From assembly GCF_900156125.1 (NCBI RefSeq), contig NZ_FTLX01000008.1, positions 62,001-126,000 of the forward strand: a DNA stretch of 64,000 nt, in the 5' to 3' direction. A program made the position numbers and the translations under genes. Shown here piece after piece: positions 52,408-62,941 of this stretch (its first letter is position 1; each line of letters opens with the position of its first letter). The stretch is from Domibacillus enclensis (GTDB lineage Bacteria; Bacillota; Bacilli; Bacillales; Domibacillaceae). The notes beneath the pieces were generated by a model. The model ran no database searches and was not told the DNA's origin. It was given only the letters and a program-made list of their open reading frames with translations.

Positions 52408-53517
52408 TTACATGTAAACTACTTCATCGGCTGAAGCAGGTACATCATCAGCAATTCGCTCCGTCACGAGTTTGATCATTTGATCCGTCCCAACGATCGT
52501 GCTGCCTTCCATCTGCAAGTCCGGCGTGCAGAAGCCGTCATTTAAAACGGATTGCACCGCACGCTCAATTGCTTCGCCTTCCTCACGCAGATGAAGCGAG
52601 TACTTCAGCATTAATGCTGTGGACAGGATCATGGCCAGCGGATTCGCTTTGTTTTGACCGGCGATATCAGGCGCTGAGCCATGAACCGGCTCGTACAAGC
52701 CAAGACCGCTCTCCGATAAGCTTGCGGACGGAAGCATTCCGAGCGATCCGGTAATCATTGAGGCTTCATCACTTAAAATGTCACCAAATAAGTTTTCCGT
52801 TACGATCACATCAAACTGCCCCGGGCTTGAAATGAGCTTCATCGCAGCCGCATCCACATACATATGATCAACCGTTACTTCCGGGTAATCTGCTGCTTTT
52901 TCGTTGACGATTTCCCGCCACATCCGGCTGGATTCAAGCACATTGGCTTTATCAACAGACGTCAGGCGGCCGTCGCGCGATTTGGCAAATTCAAATGCTT
53001 TTACAACGATACGCTCGATCTCTTCACGTGTATACAATAATGTATCAACAACCACATCATTGTTCTCACCGCGCCGTTCGCTAGGCTTGCCGAAATACAG
53101 CCCGCCCGTTAGTTCGCGAACGATGAGCATATTGACATTTCCGGCAATTTCAGGCTTTAACGGTGAAGACTGCACGAGTTTTTGGAATGACGGAATAGGG
53201 CGCAGATTGGCGAACAATCCAAGCTCTTTCCGAATTGCCAGCAGGCCCCGCTCTGGACGTTCTGCGGACGGAAGGCTGTCCCATTTAGGACCTCCTACCG
53301 CACCAAGCAAAATCGCGTCACTGCTTTTGGCAAGCGCTAAAGTTGAATCCGGCAGCGGCGTCCCGTCCGAATCAATAGCGGCTCCCCCAATGTTCGCGTA
53401 TTCTAATTCAAATTCATGTCCGAAGCGTTTTCCGACCGCTTCAAGTGCAGATGCAGCACCTGATGCAATTTCCCGACCGATTCCATCACCCGGCAAAATG
53501 GCAATTTTCTTCTTCAC
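52408..53517 (-). CDS. leuB: LeuB, 3-isopropylmalate dehydrogenase
   Basis: 369 residues; NAD-dependent oxidative decarboxylation in leucine synthesis. It begins KKKIAILPGDGIGREI and contains the substrate-binding TGGLYFG and the dehydrogenase signature NLFGDILSDEASMITGSLGMLPSAS. The start is a GTG six bases after GGAGGG; the longer open frame is not used. It follows ilvC directly; leuA, which lies between the two in B. subtilis, is missing. Confidence 0.95.
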   Translation of the reverse strand: MKKKIAILPGDGIGREIASGAASALEAVGKRFGHEFELEYANIGGAAIDSDGTPLPDSTLALAKSSDAILLGAVGGPKWDSLPSAERPERGLLAIRKELGLFANLRPIPSFQKLVQSSPLKPEIAGNVNMLIVRELTGGLYFGKPSERRGENNDVVVDTLLYTREEIERIVVKAFEFAKSRDGRLTSVDKANVLESSRMWREIVNEKAADYPEVTVDHMYVDAAAMKLISSPGQFDVIVTENLFGDILSDEASMITGSLGMLPSASLSESGLGLYEPVHGSAPDIAGQNKANPLAMILSTALMLKYSLHLREEGEAIERAVQSVLNDGFCTPDLQMEGSTIVGTDQMIKLVTERIADDVPASADEVVYM

Positions 53518-53563
53518 GTAAATCCCTCCGTTGCTTGAAATCACTTTTTATAAATGAAAAACC

Positions 53564-55135
<1,572 letters not shown>

Positions 55136-55139
<4 letters not shown>

Positions 55140-56875
55140 TGCGGTTTCACTCCGATCATTTCATGAAGTCCTTTGCCTGGCGCGATCATCGGGTAAACCA
55201 TTTCTTTCGGCTTAATGCGGCAATCGATCAAAACAGGCTCATTATCTGTCAGTGTTTCACGCATGACTTTTTCTGCCTCTTCTTCAGTCGTGACAACATA
55301 TCCGCGAAGGCCGTACGCCTCAGCTAATTTAACAAAATCCGGCTGAACAGGGATTAAAGACTGCGAATACCGTTCTTCGTAGAATGTTTCCTGCCATTGG
55401 CGAACCATGCCAAGCGCCATGTTGTTGTAAATGACAATTTTAACCGGAAGCTTTAATTCCGCTACAAGTCCAAGCTCCTGCAAAGTCATTTGGAAGCCTG
55501 CGTCACCGGCTACCGCCACGACTGTTTTATCCGGCTTTGCGATCTGTGCGCCAATCGCGGACGGGAAGCCAAAGCCCATTGTGCCAAGGCCGCCTGAGGT
55601 TACCCATTGGTCCGGCTTATTAAAGCCGTAATATTGTGCTGTCCACATTTGATGCTGGCCAACATCCGTCGTCACAACAGCGTCGCCATCCGTAATATCA
55701 TGAATGAGCTTCATCAGACGCTGCGGCGAAATGCCTTCGTCCGTTTCACTGTTCCAAAGCGGATAGTCTTTTTTATCTTTTTGAAGCTTTTCACGCCATT
55801 CGTCTGCCTGCGGCGCTTCAAAATCCAGGCTGAGGATTTTTTTCAGTGCCTCGCGGGCATCCGCAACGATCGGAATTTGAGTCGGTACATTTTTCCCGAT
55901 TTCTGCCGGGTCAATGTCGATATGCGCAACAGTTGCATTCGGTGCGAAGTGAGCAAGGTTTCCGGTTAAACGGTCATCAAAGCGTGCACCGATGTTGATC
56001 AGCAGGTCCGATTCGTAAAGAGCCGTGTTCGCCGCATATGTTCCGTGCATGCCGCCCATTCCAAGGCATAATGGATGGTCCGCCGGGAATCCGCCTAAAC
56101 CAAGAAGCGTATTCACAACCGGAATTTGCATTTTTTCGACAAATTGAAGCAGTTCCTCAGACGCTTTAGCAAACAGAACCCCCGCACCCGCTAAAATAAC
56201 CGGCTTTTTCGCTTGAGCAAGTGCACCTCGCAGTTTTTTCACTTGAAGGCTGTTTGGCTTAAAGTTTGGCTGGTATCCTGGCAAATCAAGCTCATCAGAG
56301 AATTCTACGCTTCCGACTGTTATTGCAATGTCTTTAGGAATATCGATTAAAACCGGTCCCGGACGGCCAGTGGTAGCAATGTGGAAAGCCTCATGAACGA
56401 TTCTTGGCAGATCCTCCATTGAACGCACCTGGTAGTTATGCTTTGTAATCGGCATCGTAATCCCGATCACGTCCGCTTCCTGAAAGGCATCCGTTCCAAT
56501 GACGCCTGTCGCCACCTGTCCGGTAAACACTACTAGCGGGATCGAATCCATCATTGCATCTGTAATGCCTGTCACAAGGTTTGTCGCACCCGGACCTGAT
56601 GTAGCTAATACAACACCCGGCTTGCCGGATACACGTGCATACCCTTCTGCTGCGTGAATAGCCGCTTGCTCGTGGCGGGCAAGAATGTGACGAATGGGAT
56701 TTTTGTACAATGCATCATACAAAGGAAGAACGGCTCCTCCCGGATAACCAAACATGACTTCTACATTTTCATTTTTTAACGTTTCAATAAACAGGTCTGC
56801 ACCGTTCATCGGCTGGGCTGCTTTTGTTTTCTGATCATCAACCTTCAAATCTGCTGCTTTCGCATTTTGACTCAT
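55136..56875 (-). CDS. ilvB: IlvB, acetolactate synthase catalytic subunit
   Basis: 579-residue ThDP enzyme that makes acetolactate or acetohydroxybutyrate. [15 protein letters not shown], the catalytic glutamate in [16 protein letters not shown], the FAD-binding middle domain and the ThDP motif [18 protein letters not shown]...NN are complete. ATG 56875 follows TTGGAGGGG; the 14 codons upstream are not used. First gene after the T-box. Confidence 0.97.
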
Positions 56876-56944
56876 ATCTTTCCCCTCCAAATAATGGTGT
56901 ATTGTCCGTATTGGCAAGAGGTTCCTTCTTTACAGTGGGTACAT

Positions 56945-57250
56945 ACCCGATTTTAAGCAAAAAGAAAAGTCCTTTCACGCCTGCGACTGCCTAAACAGAA
57001 ACGCAGGGGTGAAAAGACTTCCTTCTTTCCACGGTACCACCCTGATTCACGAATTTCCTTGCAAAAATCCGCCTTATGAACCGAAACCCGGTTCTTTTGG
57101 TAACGGGTAGCTTATGCACCCGGCTCTTCCTACTGGATGACGTTCAGAAGAGCACTCAGAGGGGATGTCGCGATAAGATGCACTCCCGGCTCTCAGCTAT
57201 AACCGGTTCTCTGTGAAATGCAGTTCCTATCCCTTTTTCCTCGTCAACGT
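56945..57250 (-). promoter_or_regulatory. T-box riboswitch of the ilv-leu operon
   Basis: On the minus strand the T-box AGGGTGGTACCGTGG (57029-57043) is followed by a terminator: AAGTCTTTTCAC pairs with GTGAAAGGACTT (one wobble), then TTCTTTTT near 56960. Upstream lie a stem I region with GAGGAA, an AGAG motif and a GACATCCCCTCTGAG specifier segment. The triplet ATC (Ile) is the best placed specifier; CTC (Leu) is an alternative. Uncharged tRNA would favour read-through into ilvB. Confidence 0.92.
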
Positions 57251-57272
57251 TTTATATGTGTTGAAGCTTACG

Positions 57273-58940
57273 TTAAATTTTCATTACCCCGCCTGTATTA
57301 GCAGAAGTGACAAGCTTGGCATAGCGTGCAAGCCAGCCTTTTTTGATTTTCGGCTCCGGCTGTACGAAATCCGCACGGCGGGAGGCCAGTTCTTCATCGG
57401 ATAAATCGACATTTAATGTTCGATTCGTCAAGTCTATCTTAATTCTATCACCATTTTGAATGAATGCAATAGGTCCGCCTTCTGCTGCTTCCGGTGAGAT
57501 ATGACCAATTGAAATGCCGCGTGAAGCTCCTGAGAAGCGTCCGTCTGTCATAAGTGCGACTTTCGTGCCAAGTCCCCGTCCAGCAATAGCCGACGTTGGT
57601 GTCAGCATTTCCGGCATGCCCGGTCCGCCTTTTGGTCCTTCGTAGCGAATGACTACTACGTGCCCTTCGCGAACGGTGCCGTTGTTAATATTCTCAATTG
57701 CTTCATCCTGTGATTCAAACACAATGGCTTCTCCGTCAAATACCTTGATTGAAGGATCAACTGCTCCTACTTTGATGACGCCGCCAAATGGAGCGATATT
57801 GCCATAAAGAATGGATAAGCCGCCAACTGGGCTGTAAGGATCATCCTTCGTGCGAATCACTTGTGTATTCGTAATATGTGCATCTTTTACATTTTCGTAA
57901 ACGGATTTTCCTGTGATGGTCATACGGTCGCCGTCAATCCCGTTTTCAAGCAAGCACAGTTCACGGATAATCGCGCTGATGCCGCCTGCTTTGTTTACAT
58001 CATCCATTGTATAATCAGATGCCGGGCTTATTTTTGCCAAATATGGAATCCGGTTGGCTACTTCATTTATACGATTTAAATCATACTCAATTTCCGCTTC
58101 ATTTGCAATGGCTAATGTATGAAGAACAGTATTTGTTGATCCGCCCATTGCCATGTCAAGCGCAAAAGCGTCATCGATCGCGCGCTCATTGACGATATCA
58201 CGCGGTTTTAAATCATTCTCAATCGCATTCATCAAATAGCCGACTGCTTCTTTGATTAAGCGGTGGCGCTCAGGGCTTGTGGCAACAATTGTTGCATTGC
58301 CCGGAGGCGTCAGACCGAGCATTTCCATAAGCGAGTTCATCGAGTTGGCTGTAAACATGCCCGAACAAGACCCGCAAGTCGGACAAGCATTCGATTCAAT
58401 GTCCAGCAGCTCTTCTGCTGACATTTTACCAGATAAATGGGCACCTACACCTTCAAAAACAGATGTTAACGTGAGCGGCTTTCCTGTTGACGATACGCCG
58501 CCTTCCATCGGTCCGCCTGAAACAAAAACAGATGGAACATTGGTCCGCACGGATGCCATCAGCATGCCCGGCGTAATTTTGTCGCAGTTAGGAATGTAAA
58601 ACACACCATCAAACCAATGCGCGTTAATGACCGTTTCCGCTGAATCTGCAATAAGTTCACGGCTTGGCAATGAATAGCGCATGCCAATGTGCCCCATTGC
58701 GATGCCGTCGTCCACTCCAATTGTGTTGAATTCGAAAGGGACACCGCCTGCTTCTCGGATCTCTCTTTTGACGACTTCTGCAAATTTATTAAGATGAACG
58801 TGTCCGGGAATAATGTCTATATACGAGTTGCATACGCCGATAAACGGCTTGTGCAAATCTTTTGTTTTCACACCGGCTGCATAAAGCAAGCTTCGATGTG
58901 GAGCACGTTCGACTCCCTTTTTAATCATATCACTGCGCAT
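57273..58940 (-). CDS. ilvD: IlvD, dihydroxy-acid dehydratase
   Basis: 555 residues; Fe-S enzyme for the penultimate step of valine and isoleucine synthesis. Conserved [13 protein letters not shown] and [17 protein letters not shown] carry the cluster cysteines; [17 protein letters not shown] and the C-terminal [21 protein letters not shown] are also complete. AGGAG precedes the ATG. In B. subtilis ilvD is unlinked; here it lies upstream of the T-box and has its own regulated promoter, so it is transcribed independently of tRNA charging. Confidence 0.97.
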   Translation of the reverse strand: MRSDMIKKGVERAPHRSLLYAAGVKTKDLHKPFIGVCNSYIDIIPGHVHLNKFAEVVKREIREAGGVPFEFNTIGVDDGIAMGHIGMRYSLPSRELIADSAETVINAHWFDGVFYIPNCDKITPGMLMASVRTNVPSVFVSGGPMEGGVSSTGKPLTLTSVFEGVGAHLSGKMSAEELLDIESNACPTCGSCSGMFTANSMNSLMEMLGLTPPGNATIVATSPERHRLIKEAVGYLMNAIENDLKPRDIVNERAIDDAFALDMAMGGSTNTVLHTLAIANEAEIEYDLNRINEVANRIPYLAKISPASDYTMDDVNKAGGISAIIRELCLLENGIDGDRMTITGKSVYENVKDAHITNTQVIRTKDDPYSPVGGLSILYGNIAPFGGVIKVGAVDPSIKVFDGEAIVFESQDEAIENINNGTVREGHVVVIRYEGPKGGPGMPEMLTPTSAIAGRGLGTKVALMTDGRFSGASRGISIGHISPEAAEGGPIAFIQNGDRIKIDLTNRTLNVDLSDEELASRRADFVQPEPKIKKGWLARYAKLVTSANTGGVMKI

Positions 58941-59001
58941 TGTATCTCCTCCAAGATGACTTGCCTTTCAAATTGCCCATCAACTCTGTGAAAATCGTAT
59001 A

Positions 59002-59016
59002 TTTAATCTGAAAATT
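59002..59016. promoter_or_regulatory. CodY-like box in the ilvD leader
   Basis: Eleven of 15 positions match AATTTTCWGAAAATT. It lies just downstream of the expected start point, where binding would repress. Confidence 0.4.
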
Positions 59017-59034
59017 AAGTTTATATTGTGGTCA

Positions 59035-59063
59035 ATGATACCGTTCTTTGCACGTTTGGTCAA
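59035..59063 (-). promoter_or_regulatory. Promoter of ilvD
   Basis: On the minus strand TTGACC (59058-59063) and TATCAT (59035-59040), 17-bp spacer. Confidence 0.8.
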
Positions 59064-59077
59064 CACCTTTTCTGTCA

Positions 59078-59092
59078 AATTTTCTGACAAGA
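59078..59092. promoter_or_regulatory. CodY-like box upstream of the ilvD promoter
   Basis: AATTTTCTGACAAGA matches the CodY motif AATTTTCWGAAAATT at 12 of 15 positions, about 15 bp upstream of the -35. Confidence 0.55.
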
Positions 59093-59117
59093 TTAAAATC
59101 TTTTCTACATTAAAAAA

Positions 59118-59132
59118 AGAAAGCGTTATCAA
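59118..59132. promoter_or_regulatory. CcpA cre-like site upstream of ilvD
   Basis: Minus strand TTGATAACGCTTTCT fits WTGNAANCGNWNNCW except one base. Its centre is about 97 bp upstream of the predicted start, the distance I recall for the activating cre of the B. subtilis ilv-leu operon. Confidence 0.55.
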
Positions 59133-59140
59133 AATAATTC

Positions 59141-59169
59141 TAAAAAAACCGGATGATTGGACATCCGGT
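59141..59169 (-). terminator. Terminator of the PBP gene
   Basis: On the minus strand ACCGGATG-tccaat-CATCCGGT followed by six T, at the end of the PBP gene. Confidence 0.9.
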
Positions 59170-59175
59170 CACAGT

Positions 59176-61134
59176 TTAAAACCATTCATTCCATTTGTCG
59201 ACAATTCCGTCATACCAGTGTTCTTCCTCCGGCTCTGCTTCTTCGTCGATTGCATCCACGTCAAACGATGCTTCGCCGATGTATGGCAGGATCTCTTCCA
59301 CCACTTCGCCGAACAGCGGCACTGCCCCGTCTGAGCTGTTTGTCGTCAAGTAGCTGGATTCACTTACTTCCTCGACTCCGACCCAGACCGCCCCGACAAG
59401 ATTCGGAGTGTAGCCGACAAACCACTGGTCTTCTGTTCCATCAATGCCTTCAATCGGTACTTGCGTCGATCCGGTTTTGCCGGCAATGTCCACGCCGTCT
59501 ACTTGAGCGCGTTCACCTGAGCCCCGTTCCACAACACCTAAAAGCATAGAGGTCATTTTATCGGTTACTTCTTTAGAGGTTACTTTTACTTCTTCAGGCT
59601 CCCATTCCGGTTCCACTTCACCGTCAGGCCCGACAATTTTTTGAATGAAAAAGGTGTCTTTGCGAACTCCATCATTTGAAAAAGCAGAGTATGCTTCTGC
59701 CATTTGCAGCGGAGAAACGCCAGGAGTAATATCGCCGAGCGCCATTCCAAGCTTTGCGTTTTCCACTTCTAGACCAAAACGCTTCAACGCATTGACGCCT
59801 TTCGATACGCCGATTTGATCCAAAAGCCAGACGGCAGGAATGTTGGCTGATTTCTCAACAGCCCTGTACATTGGCAGCTCACCTTCATAGGTTCCTCCGT
59901 AGTTGGACGGCGAATAAGCGCCTTCTCCCTCACCAAAAGACATCTCTTCATCGACCAGCATATCGGTCGGCTCATAGCCTTCTTCAAGTGCGGGCGTGTA
60001 AACGGCCAAAGGCTTAATGGTCGACCCAGGCGACTTTTTCATTTGTGTTGCAAAGCTGAATCCGCGGAACACATGCTCCCCACGTCGTCCGACGACCCCG
60101 AGCACACCGCCTGTTTTCGGGTCCATCAGCACAGCAGCACTCTGGGCATCCTCCCCGTTCACACTTTCAGGAAAGACAGAGCTGTTTTCGTATACCTTTT
60201 CCAATCCCGTCTGTACATCCTGATCCATTGATGTGTAAATGTTATAGCCCTGTGTTAATAAGTCATCCTGTGTTAAACCATACCTCGATATGGCTTCATT
60301 GATGACTGCATCCGCATAATGCGCATATTTGCCTTTTAACGGGTCCCCGCTTGTATCCTTCAGCGTCACTTCGGTATCCGCTGTTTTGCCGGCTTCATCT
60401 TCATTTATATAGCCGTATTTAACCATTTGATTCAAGACGACTTTCCGTCGCTCAAGCGCGTTATCCATATGATCAATCGGATTATAGCGGGACGGCGCCT
60501 TGACCATTCCTGCGAGCATTGATGATTCTGCCACCGTCAGCTCGGAAACGTCCTTGCCAAAATATTTCTTCGATGCATTTTGAACACCCCAGGCTCCGTT
60601 TCCAAAATAACTGGTGTTTAAATACATCTCCAAAATTTCTTCTTTTTTGTACACTTTCTCAATTTCAATCGCGAGAAACAGTTCTTCTATTTTCCGCTGG
60701 TACGTTTTCTCAGGGGAAAGCAGCGCATTTTTTGTTAGCTGCTGCGTGATCGTACTGGCTCCCTGAACCCGTGATCCGGCCATAACGTTCGTAAAAAGAG
60801 CACGGAAAATTCCCTTTACGTCAAAACCGCCATGCTCATAAAAGCGGTTGTCTTCCACCGCGATAATGGCTTCCTGCATGTGGTCTGGAATTTTTTCAAT
60901 CGATACACTATCTGTCCGGTTGGCGGAAAGCTTGCTTGCTTTCTCCCCATCCCTGTCGTAAATAATTGTTGATTGTGACAATCCTTGCTTTAACGTTTCG
61001 ACGTCAGCAGATTTCATAAAATAGAAACCCATTCCGAGACCCGCTAACACAACAATCGCCGCAAGCAGAACGGTAATTTGCGTCAAATGAAACTTACGCC
61101 ACATATGTTGAAAAAATCGTATAACTACTTTCAT
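59176..61134 (-). CDS. Class A penicillin-binding protein (PbpF/PbpG-like)
   Basis: 652-residue bifunctional murein synthase: membrane helix (about 20-40), GT51 glycosyltransferase with catalytic glutamate EDNRFYEHGG and GASTITQQLTKN, and a transpeptidase with Ser in SPGSTIKPL, second motif SAN and third motif KTGSTQ. The C-terminus is acidic and ends with HWYDGIVDKWNEWF. Size and a compact transpeptidase resemble the sporulation-linked PBPs of Bacillus. Monocistronic. GAAGGG precedes the ATG. Confidence 0.93.
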   Translation of the reverse strand: MKVVIRFFQHMWRKFHLTQITVLLAAIVVLAGLGMGFYFMKSADVETLKQGLSQSTIIYDRDGEKASKLSANRTDSVSIEKIPDHMQEAIIAVEDNRFYEHGGFDVKGIFRALFTNVMAGSRVQGASTITQQLTKNALLSPEKTYQRKIEELFLAIEIEKVYKKEEILEMYLNTSYFGNGAWGVQNASKKYFGKDVSELTVAESSMLAGMVKAPSRYNPIDHMDNALERRKVVLNQMVKYGYINEDEAGKTADTEVTLKDTSGDPLKGKYAHYADAVINEAISRYGLTQDDLLTQGYNIYTSMDQDVQTGLEKVYENSSVFPESVNGEDAQSAAVLMDPKTGGVLGVVGRRGEHVFRGFSFATQMKKSPGSTIKPLAVYTPALEEGYEPTDMLVDEEMSFGEGEGAYSPSNYGGTYEGELPMYRAVEKSANIPAVWLLDQIGVSKGVNALKRFGLEVENAKLGMALGDITPGVSPLQMAEAYSAFSNDGVRKDTFFIQKIVGPDGEVEPEWEPEEVKVTSKEVTDKMTSMLLGVVERGSGERAQVDGVDIAGKTGSTQVPIEGIDGTEDQWFVGYTPNLVGAVWVGVEEVSESSYLTTNSSDGAVPLFGEVVEEILPYIGEASFDVDAIDEEAEPEEEHWYDGIVDKWNEWF

Positions 61135-61310
61135 AATATTTGTTCCCTTCTACATGATACGTGCAGCCTTTTTTCATTGTAAGCACATTTCGCCAAAATG
61201 CAACGAATATGGATCAAAAGCGGGATATCTACCTATACGAAGCAAGCACATGAAAAGTTGCATGTTTCTGCCTTGACTCCATAAGATAAATGAAAAAAAG
61301 AGGTGATGTG

Positions 61311-62627
61311 ATGAAAAAGATCCTACTGCTGATCCGCAGAGGCGACCTCCGGATGCATGATAACCCCGCACTGCAGGCAGCAGCCCGCTCAGGAAGTATT
61401 CTCCCCGTTTTTATATGGGATGAACAAAATGAACGTCTCGGGGCAGCGGCGAAATGGTGGCTGCATGAAGCACTTGGATCGTACATAGCGCAAATGGACA
61501 AAGCGGGCGCTTCTGTTGTGCTGAAAGCAGGAGGTACCGCCCGAATTGTACAGCAGATGGCTGCTGAAGAAAACATTAGTGCCGTTTACTGGAACCGTCA
61601 TTATCCGCCCGCTGTTTATCAGGCTGATCATAAAATGGCCGAGGAGCTTGAAGAAAAAGGGATTGAAGCGAAAACGTTTGAAGGGGATTTGCTTTTGCCG
61701 CCCTGGGAAACGAGAAAAAAGGACAACAGTCCGTACAAGGTGTTTACACCCTTTTACAAAAACATCATGACCATGTCGATTCCGAAGCCGCTCCCGAAAG
61801 TGGAGAAATTAACAGGCTTCGATCATGAGCAGGTGTCTTTATCGCTAGAGAAGCTTCCCCTCATTTCCGGGTTTCCGTGGCACGATAAGCTAAGCACACA
61901 CTGGACGGTCAGTGAGCAGGCGGGGCTGAACCGGCTGCATCGTTTTGCCAAAGAAAAGATGAATGCGTACGAGGAAAAGCGGGACCTTCCAGCAGCAGAC
62001 GGCTGCTCGGGCCTGTCTCCCTATCTTGCAGCAGGGCAGCTTTCCCCGCGGTATGTCTATCATTACGTTCTGCAGTCCGAGAACAGCGGATCTGATTTTC
62101 TGCGACAGCTCATATGGCGGGAATTTTCGTGGCACGTCTTATTCCATTTTCCCGATACCTTGGAGAAGCCCTTTAATCCGGCTTTTTGTTCATTTGAATG
62201 GGTTCCGGAAAACAAGGAGCCTATTCACTGCTGGCAAAAAGGCGAAACGGGCTTTGATTTTATAGACGCCGGCATGAAGGAGATGTGGGAAACCGGTGTG
62301 ATGCACAACCGCGTAAGGATGCTTGCCGCTTCTTTTTTCACGAAGCATTTGCTTCAGCACTGGACCATCGGCATGCGTCATTTCGAAGATTGTCTTGTCG
62401 ATTTAGATGTGGCCAGCAATGTAATGGGCTGGCAGTGGACGGCTGGTACAGGTGTGGATGCTGCTCCTTATTTTCGCATTTTCAACCCGGAGCTGCAGGC
62501 AAAAAAATTCGATCCTGACTCGATCTACATAAAAAAATGGCTAAGTGGAAATCGGCCCACAAAAATCGTTGATCATCAGGCGGCGCGAAAACGAGCGCTT
62601 GACCGATACAATACCATTAAAAAATAA
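61311..62627 (+). CDS. phr: Deoxyribodipyrimidine photolyase
   Basis: Class I CPD photolyase/cryptochrome-family protein, 438 residues. N-terminal antenna domain with IRRGDLRMHDNPAL, and a C-terminal FAD domain (about 200-430) with WREFSWHVLFHFPDT, MHNRVRMLAASFFTKHLL and NVMGWQWTAGTGVDAAPYFRIFNP, which contain the conserved Trp and flavin contacts. It repairs UV dimers with blue light, useful to a pigmented soil organism. ATG 61311 lies after GAGGTGATGTG; the ATG at 61290 has no site. Confidence 0.93.
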   Translation: MKKILLLIRRGDLRMHDNPALQAAARSGSILPVFIWDEQNERLGAAAKWWLHEALGSYIAQMDKAGASVVLKAGGTARIVQQMAAEENISAVYWNRHYPPAVYQADHKMAEELEEKGIEAKTFEGDLLLPPWETRKKDNSPYKVFTPFYKNIMTMSIPKPLPKVEKLTGFDHEQVSLSLEKLPLISGFPWHDKLSTHWTVSEQAGLNRLHRFAKEKMNAYEEKRDLPAADGCSGLSPYLAAGQLSPRYVYHYVLQSENSGSDFLRQLIWREFSWHVLFHFPDTLEKPFNPAFCSFEWVPENKEPIHCWQKGETGFDFIDAGMKEMWETGVMHNRVRMLAASFFTKHLLQHWTIGMRHFEDCLVDLDVASNVMGWQWTAGTGVDAAPYFRIFNPELQAKKFDPDSIYIKKWLSGNRPTKIVDHQAARKRALDRYNTIKK

Positions 62628-62651
62628 GCAGCGGGCGCCCGCTGCTTATTT
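62622..62651. terminator. Bidirectional terminator, photolyase / tatA
   Basis: 30-bp perfect palindrome with centre GGGC/GCCC and A/T ends; it contains the stop codons of both convergent genes. Confidence 0.92.
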
Positions 62652-62828
62652 CTTTGAATCCAATTTCTTTTTATCGTCCTCGTCATCATCCATGACGTTT
62701 TTCATCCCGCGCTTGAATTCATGCAGCGTTTGTCCGGCAGCCCGTCCAAGCTGAGGTAATTTTTTCGGGCCAAACAACAGCAGGGCGACAATTAATATGA
62801 TGGCAACTTCACCAAATCCAAGATTCAT
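62646..62828 (-). CDS. tatA: TatA-type twin-arginine translocase protein
   Basis: 60 residues: short N-terminal helix (LGFGEVAIILIVALLLFGPKKLP) with the FGP hinge, an amphipathic helix GRAAGQTLHEFKRGMKNV, and an acidic/lysine tail. It forms the pore of the Tat export system for folded proteins. No tatC is next to it, so the partner is elsewhere. AGGGGACTC precedes the ATG. Confidence 0.92.
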   Translation of the reverse strand: MNLGFGEVAIILIVALLLFGPKKLPQLGRAAGQTLHEFKRGMKNVMDDDEDDKKKLDSKK

Positions 62829-62895
62829 GTTCGAGTCCCCTTTTCTTTGTAATGCCCATCCATTATAAGCGAAAAATCTTTTTTTGAATAGAAAA

Positions 62896-62930
62896 AGAGA
62901 AGCAGGCCGTCACGTTCAGGCTGCTTCTCT
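62896..62930 (-). terminator. Terminator of the dicarboxylate symporter gene
   Basis: On the minus strand AGAGAAGCAG pairs with CTGCTTCTCT, then four more T. Confidence 0.88.
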
Positions 62931-62941
62931 CATATAAATCC

